Shown: one piece after another, positions 17,752 through 25,985 of the stretch
Layout: the number at the start of each line of letters is the position of its first letter
Numbering within the stretch: the first letter of the stretch is position 1
DNA from: Rhodospirillales bacterium
GTDB lineage: Bacteria > Pseudomonadota > Alphaproteobacteria > Rhodospirillales > CAMCUA01
Length of the DNA: 36,199 nt
Reading direction: 5' to 3'
Assembly: GCA_947470575.1 (NCBI GenBank)
Contig: CANITX010000010.1
Span: forward strand, 1 to 36,199
Notes under the pieces: generated by a model
The model's input: the letters and a program-made list of their open reading frames with translations, nothing else
The model's database searches: none
What the model was told of the DNA's origin: nothing
Translations under genes and position numbers: made by a program

Positions 17752-18837
17752 TCAAGTCCGATAGCTGTCCTGCTCGCGCGCCCAGGCTATGAAGCGCGAG
17801 AGCCCATCGCGCAAATCGACCCTCGATGCGTAGCCAAGGTCCAGCGCCGCCTTGGACAGGTCCGGGCAGCGGCGCTGCGGTTCTCCCGCCGGGTAGGCTT
17901 CCGGATAGGCGATGTGTTCGAGCGACGCGCCCGGTACCAATTCGGAAAATATCCGGGCAAGATCCCGCATGGAGATTTCACTATCCGCGTTACCGACATT
18001 GTAAGCCTCGCCCGGCTTGCCCTTGAGCAACGTCTTGAGAAATCCCGAGATCGCATCCGTGATGTAGCAAAAGGTGCGCGTCTGGCGGCCGTCGCCATGG
18101 ACAGGAAGCGGATGACCGTTCAACGCCTGGTATGTAAACATCGGCACGACACGGCGGTCGTTGTGTTTCATGCCCGGACCGAACACGTTGAACGGCCTGA
18201 CAATTGTGACGGGCACCCCATATCGCTGCTGATAGACGGTCGAGATTGTTTCTCCCAGCCGTTTGGATTCGTCATAGCAGGCACGTGGCCCGACGCTCGA
18301 GACATAGCCATGATAAGTCTCCGGCGTCGGCACCGACTGCGGATCGGGATCGCCGTAAATCTCGCTGGAGCTGAAGAATAGAAATCCCTTGAGCCCCTGG
18401 TTCTTGCGGGCAAGTTCCAGCAGATTTCTCGTCCCCAGGACGGCGCTATCGATCGTCTCCAGCGGATACTTCATATAATAGACCGGCGAGGCTACGCCGG
18501 CGGCATGGATGATGAAGTCCAGATCCTCGCGCACAGGCAGCGGGTAGGAAACGTCGGCCCAGACCTCGACAATATTCGGATCGCGTTGCCCGCCATCGCG
18601 CAACGACGCCTGTTCCCCAGTGATGTAGTTATCGGCCGAGATGACCTTGCACGGTCGGGCCAGAATGCCATCGTTGAGCTTACGAAAAACAGCGATGAAA
18701 TGCCGGCCGAGAAAGCCAGCCCCACCGGACAGCAGAACCGTCCTGCCGGAAAAAAGATGGGCGTCGGCGCCGAGATTCTCGACGATCCGTTCGACGTCTG
18801 CGCGCGTGAGTTCATGTGATGACATGGCGGTTTGCAT
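17752..18837 (-). CDS. NAD-dependent epimerase/dehydratase (nucleotide-sugar SDR)
   Basis: The 361-aa extended short-chain dehydrogenase carries the NAD motif GGAGFLG (about 38–44), SSSEIYG (156–162) and the catalytic Y188/K192 (YDESK). The overall pattern, with SPVYYMKYPLETI and VRPFNVFGPGM, is nearest to UDP-glucuronate decarboxylase and dTDP-glucose 4,6-dehydratase-like enzymes. It would modify a nucleotide sugar in the cytosol; the exact reaction cannot be told. The start is uncertain: ATG at 18837 (MQTAMSSHEL) or 18825. The frame is also open to 18897, but those extra residues look unrelated. It lies 61 bases after the methyltransferase gene. Confidence 0.85.
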   Translation of the reverse strand: MQTAMSSHELTRADVERIVENLGADAHLFSGRTVLLSGGAGFLGRHFIAVFRKLNDGILARPCKVISADNYITGEQASLRDGGQRDPNIVEVWADVSYPLPVREDLDFIIHAAGVASPVYYMKYPLETIDSAVLGTRNLLELARKNQGLKGFLFFSSSEIYGDPDPQSVPTPETYHGYVSSVGPRACYDESKRLGETISTVYQQRYGVPVTIVRPFNVFGPGMKHNDRRVVPMFTYQALNGHPLPVHGDGRQTRTFCYITDAISGFLKTLLKGKPGEAYNVGNADSEISMRDLARIFSELVPGASLEHIAYPEAYPAGEPQRRCPDLSKAALDLGYASRVDLRDGLSRFIAWAREQDSYRT

Positions 18838-18898
18838 TGCACCCAAAATTATCAGGGAAATATGGCGGACACGGCGAGGCGAGGCCACGGCTGCCAAT

Positions 18899-20086
18899 TC
18901 AAGGCTGCCTCACCTCGCGTGGCGGAATGGGAAGCAGGTAGCGGTAGGCACCGCCTGTCTTTTTCCGTATGTCGTCGAGATACTCGTAGGCGAAAACCAC
19001 AAGAATATCCACCGGGTTATCGTCCAAGTACGACTTGGGAACGATGGGAATATGCGTGCCGGGCGTGTATTTGTTTTGTTTGAGCGGGCTGTCGTCGACC
19101 GTGAAGGCAATTAGCGAGGGGCCGATATTGCCGTAGTTACAAATCGTCGAAACCCGCGCCGGCGCACCGTAACCGGCAACCTTGACCTTGGCCTCCTTAT
19201 AGCCTGCCAGCAGGTCGCGAAAAGTGGCGATCTGGATATCGACATCGCGCCCGAACGCTGCCAATCGGGAACTTGTCAAAACATCATTTTCCTCGGCAAG
19301 TTGGCCGATCACGTTGGCCGTGGGGCCATCGCCTTGCCCCTTGTGCCGGACGCTCACCTGCAGCGAACCGCCGTGCGGTTCGATATGCTCCACGTCGGCG
19401 ACATACATGCCGTGCAGCTCGAATAATTTTTGTAGGGATGTCAGCGAATAATAGAATATTCGATCCAGGTAAAACCGCTCGAACTGGATATTTTTCAGGA
19501 TGTTGCCGATATATTCGACTTCAATGACGAACCGCCCGTCATCTGAGAGGAGGCTCTTCACCGCTTCGATGAAATCGTGGGGATTCTCCAAGTGCGTGAA
19601 CACGCTACTGGCAACAATGACATCGGCCCGACCATAGGTTTTTTCAAGTTCCCTGGCCGCCAAAAGATCGAAGAAGGAGGTGATCGTCGTCAGACCCTGG
19701 TCGTTGGCGATTTTGGACACGTTGATCGACGGCTCAATACCGATAGCCTTCACACCATGCTCCTTCAACGGCTTGAGCAGAATACCATCGTTGGAGCCGA
19801 TATCGACGACGAAGCGGGCGGATGCCAGCTTGTCGGCAAGCTTTTCGAAATGCCGGACGAGCGCGGCATTCACAGATGAGAGGTAGTAGTAGTCCTCGAA
19901 CATTCTCTGGCGCGAAATGAGGGTGCCCAACTGGACATTTCTGCACCTTTCGCAAAACAGAACCGAAAGGGGGAAAAAGTCCTCCGATTCGAACTGGGCT
20001 TGGGACGGATACTTGTTGGCGAGCGGCTGTTGCCCCAAGTTGAGAAACTCAACAAGGTCGCGGTGACCGCATAACAGACACGTCAT
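18899..20086 (-). CDS. Zinc-binding sugar C-methyltransferase (NovU/TylCIII-like)
   Basis: The 395-aa protein has the three-part layout of nucleotide-sugar C-methyltransferases. An N-terminal zinc-binding segment carries C3/C6 and C45/C48. A central SAM domain contains VVDIGSNDGILL. A C-terminal Rossmann-like domain includes VAGYGAPARVSTICNY. Characterised relatives add a methyl group at C-3 of a keto-deoxysugar. Its place ahead of an epimerase and a Gfo/Idh gene suggests a branched or methylated sugar. The ATG at 20086 (MTCLLCG) is chosen because the zinc motif normally opens the protein; no strong ribosome site is visible there. Confidence 0.85.
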   Translation of the reverse strand: MTCLLCGHRDLVEFLNLGQQPLANKYPSQAQFESEDFFPLSVLFCERCRNVQLGTLISRQRMFEDYYYLSSVNAALVRHFEKLADKLASARFVVDIGSNDGILLKPLKEHGVKAIGIEPSINVSKIANDQGLTTITSFFDLLAARELEKTYGRADVIVASSVFTHLENPHDFIEAVKSLLSDDGRFVIEVEYIGNILKNIQFERFYLDRIFYYSLTSLQKLFELHGMYVADVEHIEPHGGSLQVSVRHKGQGDGPTANVIGQLAEENDVLTSSRLAAFGRDVDIQIATFRDLLAGYKEAKVKVAGYGAPARVSTICNYGNIGPSLIAFTVDDSPLKQNKYTPGTHIPIVPKSYLDDNPVDILVVFAYEYLDDIRKKTGGAYRYLLPIPPREVRQP

Positions 20087-20249
20087 GGGATACAATACAC
20101 TCCGACTTTGCAGGAAGACTTCTGCCAGACCGCCGAGAAACACAGCATCATGGCCATTGTGGGGAGACCCTCACACCCATAAAAACAGTCTAAATCGCGG
20201 CACCGATTCTGAGAAGCCCCAAACCTGGACCGGGGAAGCTTTCTATGCA

Positions 20250-21041
20250 TCAACCTCCACGGCTACGCCCCAGGCGGGCCAAGCCGCTGATGACGCCGCG
20301 CAGGGTGCGGACTTCCTGTTCGGTAAGGCCGGCTCGCTGGAACAGGTTGCGCAGGTTGCGCACCATGATCGGCCGCTTTTCCTGGACGTAGAGAAAGCCG
20401 CAGGCATCAAGTTCGGTCTCCAAGTGGCCGAACAGACCTTCCAGTTCCGCCTTGGTCGCCGGGCGGGTGGCAGCCGGCACGGTCAGGGTTGAAGCAGGCG
20501 TCGCATCGCCGGCGAGAAACCATTCATAGCCGACCAGCAGCACACATTGGGCGAGGTTGAGCGAGGTGAAGGCCGGGTTGAGCGGCACGGTGACGATGGC
20601 ATCGGCCAGCGCGGCATCGTCGTTGCCGAGACCTCGCGATTCCTTGCCGAACAGTACGCCGCAACGGCTGCCGGCGGCGGTGCGGGCGCGTATCTCGCCC
20701 GCGGCAGTGCGCGGCGTCAGCACAATCTGCGTGGTATGGCGCGCCCGCGCCGTCGTCGCCAGCAGGTAGTTGAGGTCGGCCACGGCTTCGGCGGTCGTCT
20801 CGAACAGGCGCGCTTTATCGACAATATCGACGGCGCCTGTCGCCGTGGTCCGCGCCCGATGATTGGGCCAGCCGTCGCGCGGACGGACCAGGCGCAGGTC
20901 GGAAAGCCCGCAATTCATCATGGCGCGCGCCACCATACCGATGTTTTCACCGAGCTGAGGATCGACCAACACGACCGCTGGGGCCGCGCCGGTCTCACCC
21001 GGGGCGTCCGCTGCAACCGATGGTTCCATGGCGATGGTCAC
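20250..21041 (-). CDS. trmJ: tRNA (Cm32/Um32) 2'-O-methyltransferase TrmJ
   Basis: The 263-aa SPOUT-family enzyme would methylate the ribose of residue 32 in certain tRNAs using SAM. The three TrmH-family motifs are visible: motif 1 with DPQLGENIGMVARAM, motif 2 with VLFGKESRGLGN, and motif 3 with VPLNPAFTSLNLAQCV. The C-terminal extension after residue 190 is typical of TrmJ. It starts at a GTG at 21041 that overlaps the citramalate synthase stop by four bases, or at an ATG at 21029; coupling to the upstream gene favours the first. Confidence 0.9.
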   Translation of the reverse strand: MTIAMEPSVAADAPGETGAAPAVVLVDPQLGENIGMVARAMMNCGLSDLRLVRPRDGWPNHRARTTATGAVDIVDKARLFETTAEAVADLNYLLATTARARHTTQIVLTPRTAAGEIRARTAAGSRCGVLFGKESRGLGNDDAALADAIVTVPLNPAFTSLNLAQCVLLVGYEWFLAGDATPASTLTVPAATRPATKAELEGLFGHLETELDACGFLYVQEKRPIMVRNLRNLFQRAGLTEQEVRTLRGVISGLARLGRSRGG

Positions 21042-22642
21042 GCCGCGGCGGCGATAGCGCCGTCGCGGAACAGCTTGTAGACGATGGAGTCGCGCAGCGC
21101 GTTATAGGAAGCGTCGATGACGTTGGTCGAAACGCCGACGGTCGACCAGCGTTCGCCGTGGCTATCGGCCGATTCGATCATCACCCGGGTGACCGCCGCC
21201 GTCGCTTCGTGCGGCGAAAGGATACGCACCTTGTAATCGACCAGGCGCAGATCGCGCAGCTGCGGATAGACTGGCAACAGCACCTTGCGCAGCGCCGCAT
21301 CCAGCGCGTTGACCGGGCCGTTGCCTTCGGCTACCGCCATGAACGGCGCATCGCCGACGGAAAGCTTCACCGTCGCTTCCGACAACGTGATCAGCTCGCC
21401 CCGCGCGTTCCAACGCCGCTCGTCGATGACGCGAAATCCCGACAGCCGGTAGTATTCGGGCACACCGCCCAACGCATGACGGGCCAACAGCTCAAAACTG
21501 GCCTCGGCGCCATCGTAGGCGTAACCCTCGAATTCGCGCGATTTGACCTCTTCGATCAGCCGGCTGAGGCGCGGGTTCTTCGGATCGACGTCGAGGCCGA
21601 TTTCGCGAAAGCGGGCCAGCACGTTGGAGCGCCCCGCCTGGTCGGAAACGACGATGTGGCGGCGATTGCCGACCAGGGCGGGATCGATGTGTTCGTAAGT
21701 GCGCGGATCCTTTTCGACCGCCGAAACATGCAGCCCGCCCTTGTGTGAGAAGGCCGATTCGCCGACATAAGCCGCATGGCGGTTGGGCGCCCGGTTGAGG
21801 CGTTCGTCGAGCAGGCGCGACACATGCGTGAGCTGGGTCAGCGCCTTGGAGTCGAGGCCGGTCGGGTAACCCATCTTCAACATCAAGGAAGGAATGACGG
21901 CGATCAGGTCGGCGTTGCCACAACGTTCGCCAAGGCCGTTGATCGTCCCCTGTACCTGGCGCACCCCGGCGCGGACAGCGGCCAGGCTGTTGGCCACCGC
22001 ATTACCGGTGTCGTTATGGGCGTGGATGCCGAGGTGGCTACCGGGAACATGCCCGGCGACCCGGACGACGATATCGGCCACCTCGTGCGGCAAGGTGCCA
22101 CCGTTGGTGTCGCATAGCACGATCCAGCGGGCGCCGGCTTCGAAAGCCGCCTTGACGCAGGCCAGCGCGTAATCGGGATTGGCCTTGAAGCCATCGAAGA
22201 AATGCTCGGCGTCGAACATGGCTTCATCCTTACGGACGACCGCCCTGGCTATCGACTCGGCGATCATGGCCAGATTTTCCGCCCGTTCGATTCCCAGTGC
22301 CACGTCGACATGGAAATCCCAGGCCTTGCCGACCAGACAGGCGCAGGGAACCCGTGGCGCCAGCACGGCGGCCAGCCCCGGATCGTTGCCGACACTGCGA
22401 CCGGGACGGCGCGTCATGCCGAACGCGGTGAGCCGGGCTCGGGTCAGCCGCGGCGGTTCGGCAAAAAAGGCATCGTCCGTGGGATTAGCGCCCGGCCAGC
22501 CACCTTCGACATAGTCGATTCCGACACGGTCGAGTTCGCGAGCAATCGCCAGTTTGTCGGCGACGCCGAAATCGACCCCCTGGGTCTGCGCCCCGTCTCG
22601 CAGCGTGGTGTCGAACAGGTAGATGCGCCGATCGTCGTTCAT
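21038..22642 (-). CDS. cimA: (R)-citramalate synthase
   Basis: The 534-aa protein belongs to the HMG-CoA lyase-like/LeuA superfamily, citramalate synthase branch. It condenses pyruvate and acetyl-CoA to citramalate, the entry to threonine-independent isoleucine synthesis. Seen are the catalytic opening FDTTLRDGAQTQG, metal-binding GIHAHNDTGNAVANS, GLGERCGNADL, and a C-terminal LeuA-type regulatory domain (after about residue 400) that usually gives isoleucine feedback. The ATG at 22642 (MNDDRRIYLF) matches the family; the open frame extends to 22765 but the extra residues are unrelated. It is translationally coupled to trmJ. Confidence 0.93.
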   Translation of the reverse strand: MNDDRRIYLFDTTLRDGAQTQGVDFGVADKLAIARELDRVGIDYVEGGWPGANPTDDAFFAEPPRLTRARLTAFGMTRRPGRSVGNDPGLAAVLAPRVPCACLVGKAWDFHVDVALGIERAENLAMIAESIARAVVRKDEAMFDAEHFFDGFKANPDYALACVKAAFEAGARWIVLCDTNGGTLPHEVADIVVRVAGHVPGSHLGIHAHNDTGNAVANSLAAVRAGVRQVQGTINGLGERCGNADLIAVIPSLMLKMGYPTGLDSKALTQLTHVSRLLDERLNRAPNRHAAYVGESAFSHKGGLHVSAVEKDPRTYEHIDPALVGNRRHIVVSDQAGRSNVLARFREIGLDVDPKNPRLSRLIEEVKSREFEGYAYDGAEASFELLARHALGGVPEYYRLSGFRVIDERRWNARGELITLSEATVKLSVGDAPFMAVAEGNGPVNALDAALRKVLLPVYPQLRDLRLVDYKVRILSPHEATAAVTRVMIESADSHGERWSTVGVSTNVIDASYNALRDSIVYKLFRDGAIAAAA

Positions 22643-22780
22643 CGTGCCGCCCGTCGCGTGGCCTTGCGCCGTATGGCGCATGGATCCGAGAAGGGCGGGA
22701 GAATGCGCAACTCCGGCCTGCTTCACAAGTATTTCCGACTGGAATCGCCCCGCCGGGATTCCCACATAGCGCTTGCACAG

Positions 22781-22808
22781 TTGACGGCGGGGCCGCGGTG
22801 GCTATCAT
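22781..22808 (+). promoter_or_regulatory. Promoter of the tRNA-Leu gene
   Basis: TTGACG (22781–22786) and TATCAT (22803–22808) are separated by 16 bases, and the -10 lies 23 bases before the mature tRNA. The near-consensus -35 and the GC-rich discriminator fit a strong stable-RNA promoter. Confidence 0.7.
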
Positions 22809-22831
22809 CGGGGCGCCGTTCGACACGGCGA

Positions 22832-22918
22832 GCCCTTGTGGCGGAATTGGTAGACGCGGCAGACTCAAAATCTGTTGTTCGCAAGGACGTGCTGGTTCGA
22901 GTCCGGCCAGGGGCACCA
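22832..22918 (+). tRNA. tRNA-Leu (anticodon CAA), reads UUG
   Basis: The 87-base gene folds as a class II tRNA. Acceptor arms GCCCTTG and CAGGGGC pair with one G-U. The D-loop is GCGGAATTGGTAGACGC. The anticodon loop CTCAAAA has anticodon CAA at 22866–22868. A long variable arm follows, then a TTCGAGT T-loop. The CCA end is encoded (22916–22918). It is preceded by a clear promoter and followed at once by an AT-rich segment. Confidence 0.95.
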
Positions 22919-23456
22919 ATATTTTCAATGTGTTATGGTACTTTAATTTACGCTTAGCAGATTTCAACGTTTTGACAGCAACCATATAGCAACCACTACA
23001 AGGGACGATTTGCCGCCGTTCGGAAACGTCCTCTAATTCCATTGGTTGGCTTCCATCGTAGACGTCCGAGCCACGCGTTCCCGCAGGAACGAAGCGACGA
23101 GGACAACGCTTTACGCGGCGGCGAGACCATTATCATCGACTTCGAGCCGGACACTTCGTCCGGCTCTTGGCAAGCATCTTCACTTACTGGCGATGCAACA
23201 GCATGTTGCTCGTGAAGGGATTAAAGGGAACAGCGATACGTTCCTTTTGCTCGCGAAGCGATGTCTGGCGCTGATTACTTGACGAGTGTGATGAGATTCC
23301 CCCGCCAGAACCAAAACACGGGGTATGTATGTGGGGTTGAGTGGTAGAGTGAGGTCCAACGCCACTTATCAAACCGCTAAGAAATTCGATCTTCCGCACT
23401 GGTTAAAATCAGAGGTACGGTGGTATTAAAAGACAGTCTTGTTCAATGCTCTATAT
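22919..23456. other. AT-rich stretch after tRNA-Leu, no convincing gene
   Basis: These 538 bases show no open frame I can support. The first 60 bases after the tRNA (22921–22980) contain 20 G/C by my count, far below the surrounding genes. Short frames (for example 23046–23282) have no homology signal and no ribosome site. The stretch has a perfect 9-base hairpin at 23145–23167 and a short imperfect direct repeat (AGCAACCAT / AGCAACCAC) near 22980–22998. It could be the worn edge of an element once inserted at the tRNA, but I see no integrase and no repeat of the tRNA 3' end. Confidence 0.4.
23145..23167. terminator. Perfect GC-rich hairpin, possible terminator
   Basis: GAGCCGGAC and GTCCGGCTC form a perfect 9-base stem with a 5-base loop. 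It lies about 230 bases downstream of the tRNA gene and 290 bases beyond the end of the leftward diguanylate cyclase. Only TT follows on the plus strand, so a classical terminator is not certain. Confidence 0.4.
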
Positions 23457-24506
23457 CTATATTTTGTCGGAAATTTTGATTCGGTCTCGGCCAGCCTCTT
23501 TTGCAATGTAAAGAGCCTCGTCAGCCGCCACCAGCAACTGTCGCGTAAACAGCGACGCATTCTCGGTGGGCGACGCGCTTGCCAACCCGATGCTGACCGT
23601 GAACGGATATGTATCAGCAGGCACTTGCAGTTTGGCGTACTGCCGAAACGCCATGAGAATCTTGTCCCCAAGCACAGCGAGTGTTTTCCTCGGGGTGTCA
23701 GGAGCGATAACCAAAAACTCCTCACCACCATATCGGACGACGATGTCGGTTGCCCGCGAGCATTCCACGAGCAAGGACGCAGCCAGCTTGATCGCCTCAT
23801 CGCCCACCGAGTGACCGAAGGTGTCATTGATTTTTTTGAACGCGTCGATATCGACCATGGCAATAGCAATAGACGCTTTTCCTCGGCGTGCCCGGGCCAC
23901 TTCGCGTTCAATAAGCTCGTCGAACCCTCTGCGGTTCCAGATGCTCGTCAACGGATCTATTAGTTTGTCACGTGTCGCCGTGGTGAGGGAGTCGAGAAGC
24001 GCTGCCTGCGTTTGACTAAGTATGCGGTTTTCCAGCACGGTCTCAACCATCCGAGCAAGGTCCTTGAGGATCTGCTGGTCACCTTCGGAGAAATCACGAG
24101 GCTTGGGCGATATCACGCAAAGTGTACCGATCCGGTAGCCTTCGTTGTTGGTCAGCGGTTGACCCGCATAGAACCTAATATTCGTCTCCCCAACGACGAG
24201 AGGGTTATCATGAAAGCGCTCGTCCTCAAGTGCATTGTTGACGACAAAGGTCCGATCTTCTTCGATGGTATGCCCGCAAAAAGAGATATCCCGAGGGGTC
24301 TCGGAAGCATCTAGACCGAGACGAGCCTTGAACCACTGACGATCCCTATCCACGAGAGAGATCAGGGCGATCTCGGTGCTAAACACCCGCTTTGCTACGC
24401 GCGTGATTCGGTCAAGATCAGCCTCGCGCGGCGTTGAAAGAAGGCGCATTTTGGCCAACGAGGCTACACGCTCCACGTCGTTCTCAGGAAGTGGTGCGGG
24501 TATCAT
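23457..24506 (-). CDS. GAF–GGDEF diguanylate cyclase
   Basis: The 349-aa protein has an N-terminal GAF sensor domain (about 25–165, with ALISLVDRDRQWFK and RDISFCGHTI) joined to a GGDEF domain (about 180–347). The active-site motif is an intact GGEEF at 260–264, and an inhibitory I-site RxxD (RATD, 251–254) stands five residues before it. It should make cyclic-di-GMP and be product-inhibited. It has no membrane helix, so it probably senses a cytosolic ligand. The gene is isolated in the AT-rich segment after tRNA-Leu, has lower GC than its neighbours, and may have been acquired. Confidence 0.9.
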   Translation of the reverse strand: MIPAPLPENDVERVASLAKMRLLSTPREADLDRITRVAKRVFSTEIALISLVDRDRQWFKARLGLDASETPRDISFCGHTIEEDRTFVVNNALEDERFHDNPLVVGETNIRFYAGQPLTNNEGYRIGTLCVISPKPRDFSEGDQQILKDLARMVETVLENRILSQTQAALLDSLTTATRDKLIDPLTSIWNRRGFDELIEREVARARRGKASIAIAMVDIDAFKKINDTFGHSVGDEAIKLAASLLVECSRATDIVVRYGGEEFLVIAPDTPRKTLAVLGDKILMAFRQYAKLQVPADTYPFTVSIGLASASPTENASLFTRQLLVAADEALYIAKEAGRDRIKISDKI

Positions 24507-25079
24507 GACCTGGCTCTCCTAAGGTAGAAAAAATGCAAAAGAATCAAACTTTCAGAGAACGGTCACCCGACAATAAAGTCTGACGCCCCTCTCTAGCCCA
24601 TGTTTCTTGAAGCAGAATTCGACCCTAATGGCAAACCTGTGTTGAACAGGCATTCTTCATATGAACCCCGGTTTCCGCCAAGAATGCAGCCCTCACGTTC
24701 ACCGTGGACAACCTTGATCGCGGCGCGGCTGGTTTTCGGATTCACCCGTCAGGTCACTTGCACCGTCACAAACGTTACAATGAAGGAAGTATCGACCACC
24801 TTTGGGCCCCTTCCACCGCCTTCATCGCGACACCGGAACACATCGCCAAACGCGGAGGCGCTGCGAGTGTCGGCTTTGTCGATGTGACAGTGACCGAATC
24901 GGCCATCGAGTCGACCTTCATCGATGATTATCGCATCATCAATCACGATGTCAGGAACTGGTGGCGATCCGACTTCAAGGCAATGAGCTGGATCTTATCA
25001 ACGCCCTCTCCCTTCCGGGCCGCGTAACGGTCCGTATGGGTCTGCCAATCGGAACAATGTAATCGCCGCTGCCGAAGTC
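24507..25079. other. Gene-poor stretch with a possible coding remnant
   Basis: These 573 bases hold no gene I can identify. In one plus frame, about 24671–25027 is open and reads like protein (AALTFTVDNLDRG, later GFVDVTVTESAIESTF), with more G/C in third positions than the flanks. It lacks a start codon with a ribosome site and a known family, and is preceded closely by an in-frame stop. It may be a decayed gene end. The overlapping frame from 24600 looks less protein-like. The promoter of the leftward cyclase gene must lie near 24510–24600. Confidence 0.3.
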
Positions 25080-25877
25080 TCACGGAGGCGCGAAGATGCC
25101 TTGCGTGAAGGCGGCGACGGTATTCGGGTGGCGTTTGACCAGCTCTTCGTAAAAGATGTGAACGGACTGGCAGAGGCGCTTGGATTCATCCGCGCTCAAG
25201 CGGCCGTTCAGCTTTTTCAGCAGGTAAAAATCCTCCTGCGAAAAGCCGCCTTTACCGGCCAGGGCGATGCTCAGGTCCTGGAGTTCCCGGCTGTTGCCTT
25301 CGTTAGGAAAGTTCTTTTCGATCCGGCGGTGGCTGCGCAGCAGATTGTCGAGCGCCGTCGCGCTGTCGCCCAGGGTAGGGTAGTCCCCATCCGGCACGTC
25401 GATGTCGCCGCGCAGCCAGGCAACGCAGCGTTCGCCGGCCCCGGTTTCGTCAAAATGCGCCAGCGCCTTGGTCAAAGCCTGGGCAAAGGCGACCCAGGCT
25501 TCGCGGCTGGCATTGGTCGCTTCGGACAAACGGACGGGGCGCGTGGAGTCCGTACGCTGCTCGAAGGCCGCCATGGCGGCCGTCCGTCCGCGGGTTCGAT
25601 AGATGCGGCCCAGGGCATCGAGAAAAGCCTCGCGCTCGGCGGCGTCCATCGGCATGACGACAACGGCGCTCCTCTCCTCCAGGGTCTGTTCCAAAGAACG
25701 GCGAAAGTCGTAGACTAGGTATTCCTCGCGCAGAAGGTTGCCCGCCGTCCGATCGACAATGAGACCGGCGACCAGGGCAATCCAAATGCCCCAATTCAGG
25801 TTGCGGAACCGCGGAAACAGCATGACCAGGCCGATTCCCACGGCGAAGCTCAGCCCCATAATCAACGTACTGGCCAT
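25080..25877 (-). CDS. Membrane-anchored protein of unknown function
   Basis: I do not recognise this 265-aa protein. Two hydrophobic segments (about 4–20 and 29–43) form an N-terminal membrane hairpin or anchor. They are followed by a mostly helical soluble domain rich in charged residues, with no signature motif I know. Composition and GC match the chromosome rather than the AT-rich segment beside it. It is divergent from the CoA-transferase gene, with about 108 bases between starts, and has no partner on its strand. Confidence 0.65.
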   Translation of the reverse strand: MASTLIMGLSFAVGIGLVMLFPRFRNLNWGIWIALVAGLIVDRTAGNLLREEYLVYDFRRSLEQTLEERSAVVVMPMDAAEREAFLDALGRIYRTRGRTAAMAAFEQRTDSTRPVRLSEATNASREAWVAFAQALTKALAHFDETGAGERCVAWLRGDIDVPDGDYPTLGDSATALDNLLRSHRRIEKNFPNEGNSRELQDLSIALAGKGGFSQEDFYLLKKLNGRLSADESKRLCQSVHIFYEELVKRHPNTVAAFTQGIFAPP

Positions 25878-25985
25878 TATCGCGCTTCCTTGGCGGCCAC
25901 ATCGACATAGGGCCGCGATCCTCGGTGGTCCTGGCGCTCATGGTAAAGTAGGCTGGTCCGACCATCTTCCCTAATCGAGAGCATC

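Noticed and set aside
23046-23282. 78-codon plus-strand frame after tRNA-Leu
   Set aside because: TTG start, no ribosome site, crosses the 9-base hairpin and resembles no family.
22919-25079. Integrative element with attachment repeats at tRNA-Leu
   Set aside because: I found no second copy of the tRNA 3' end and no integrase or transposase frame, so I report only a compositional anomaly.
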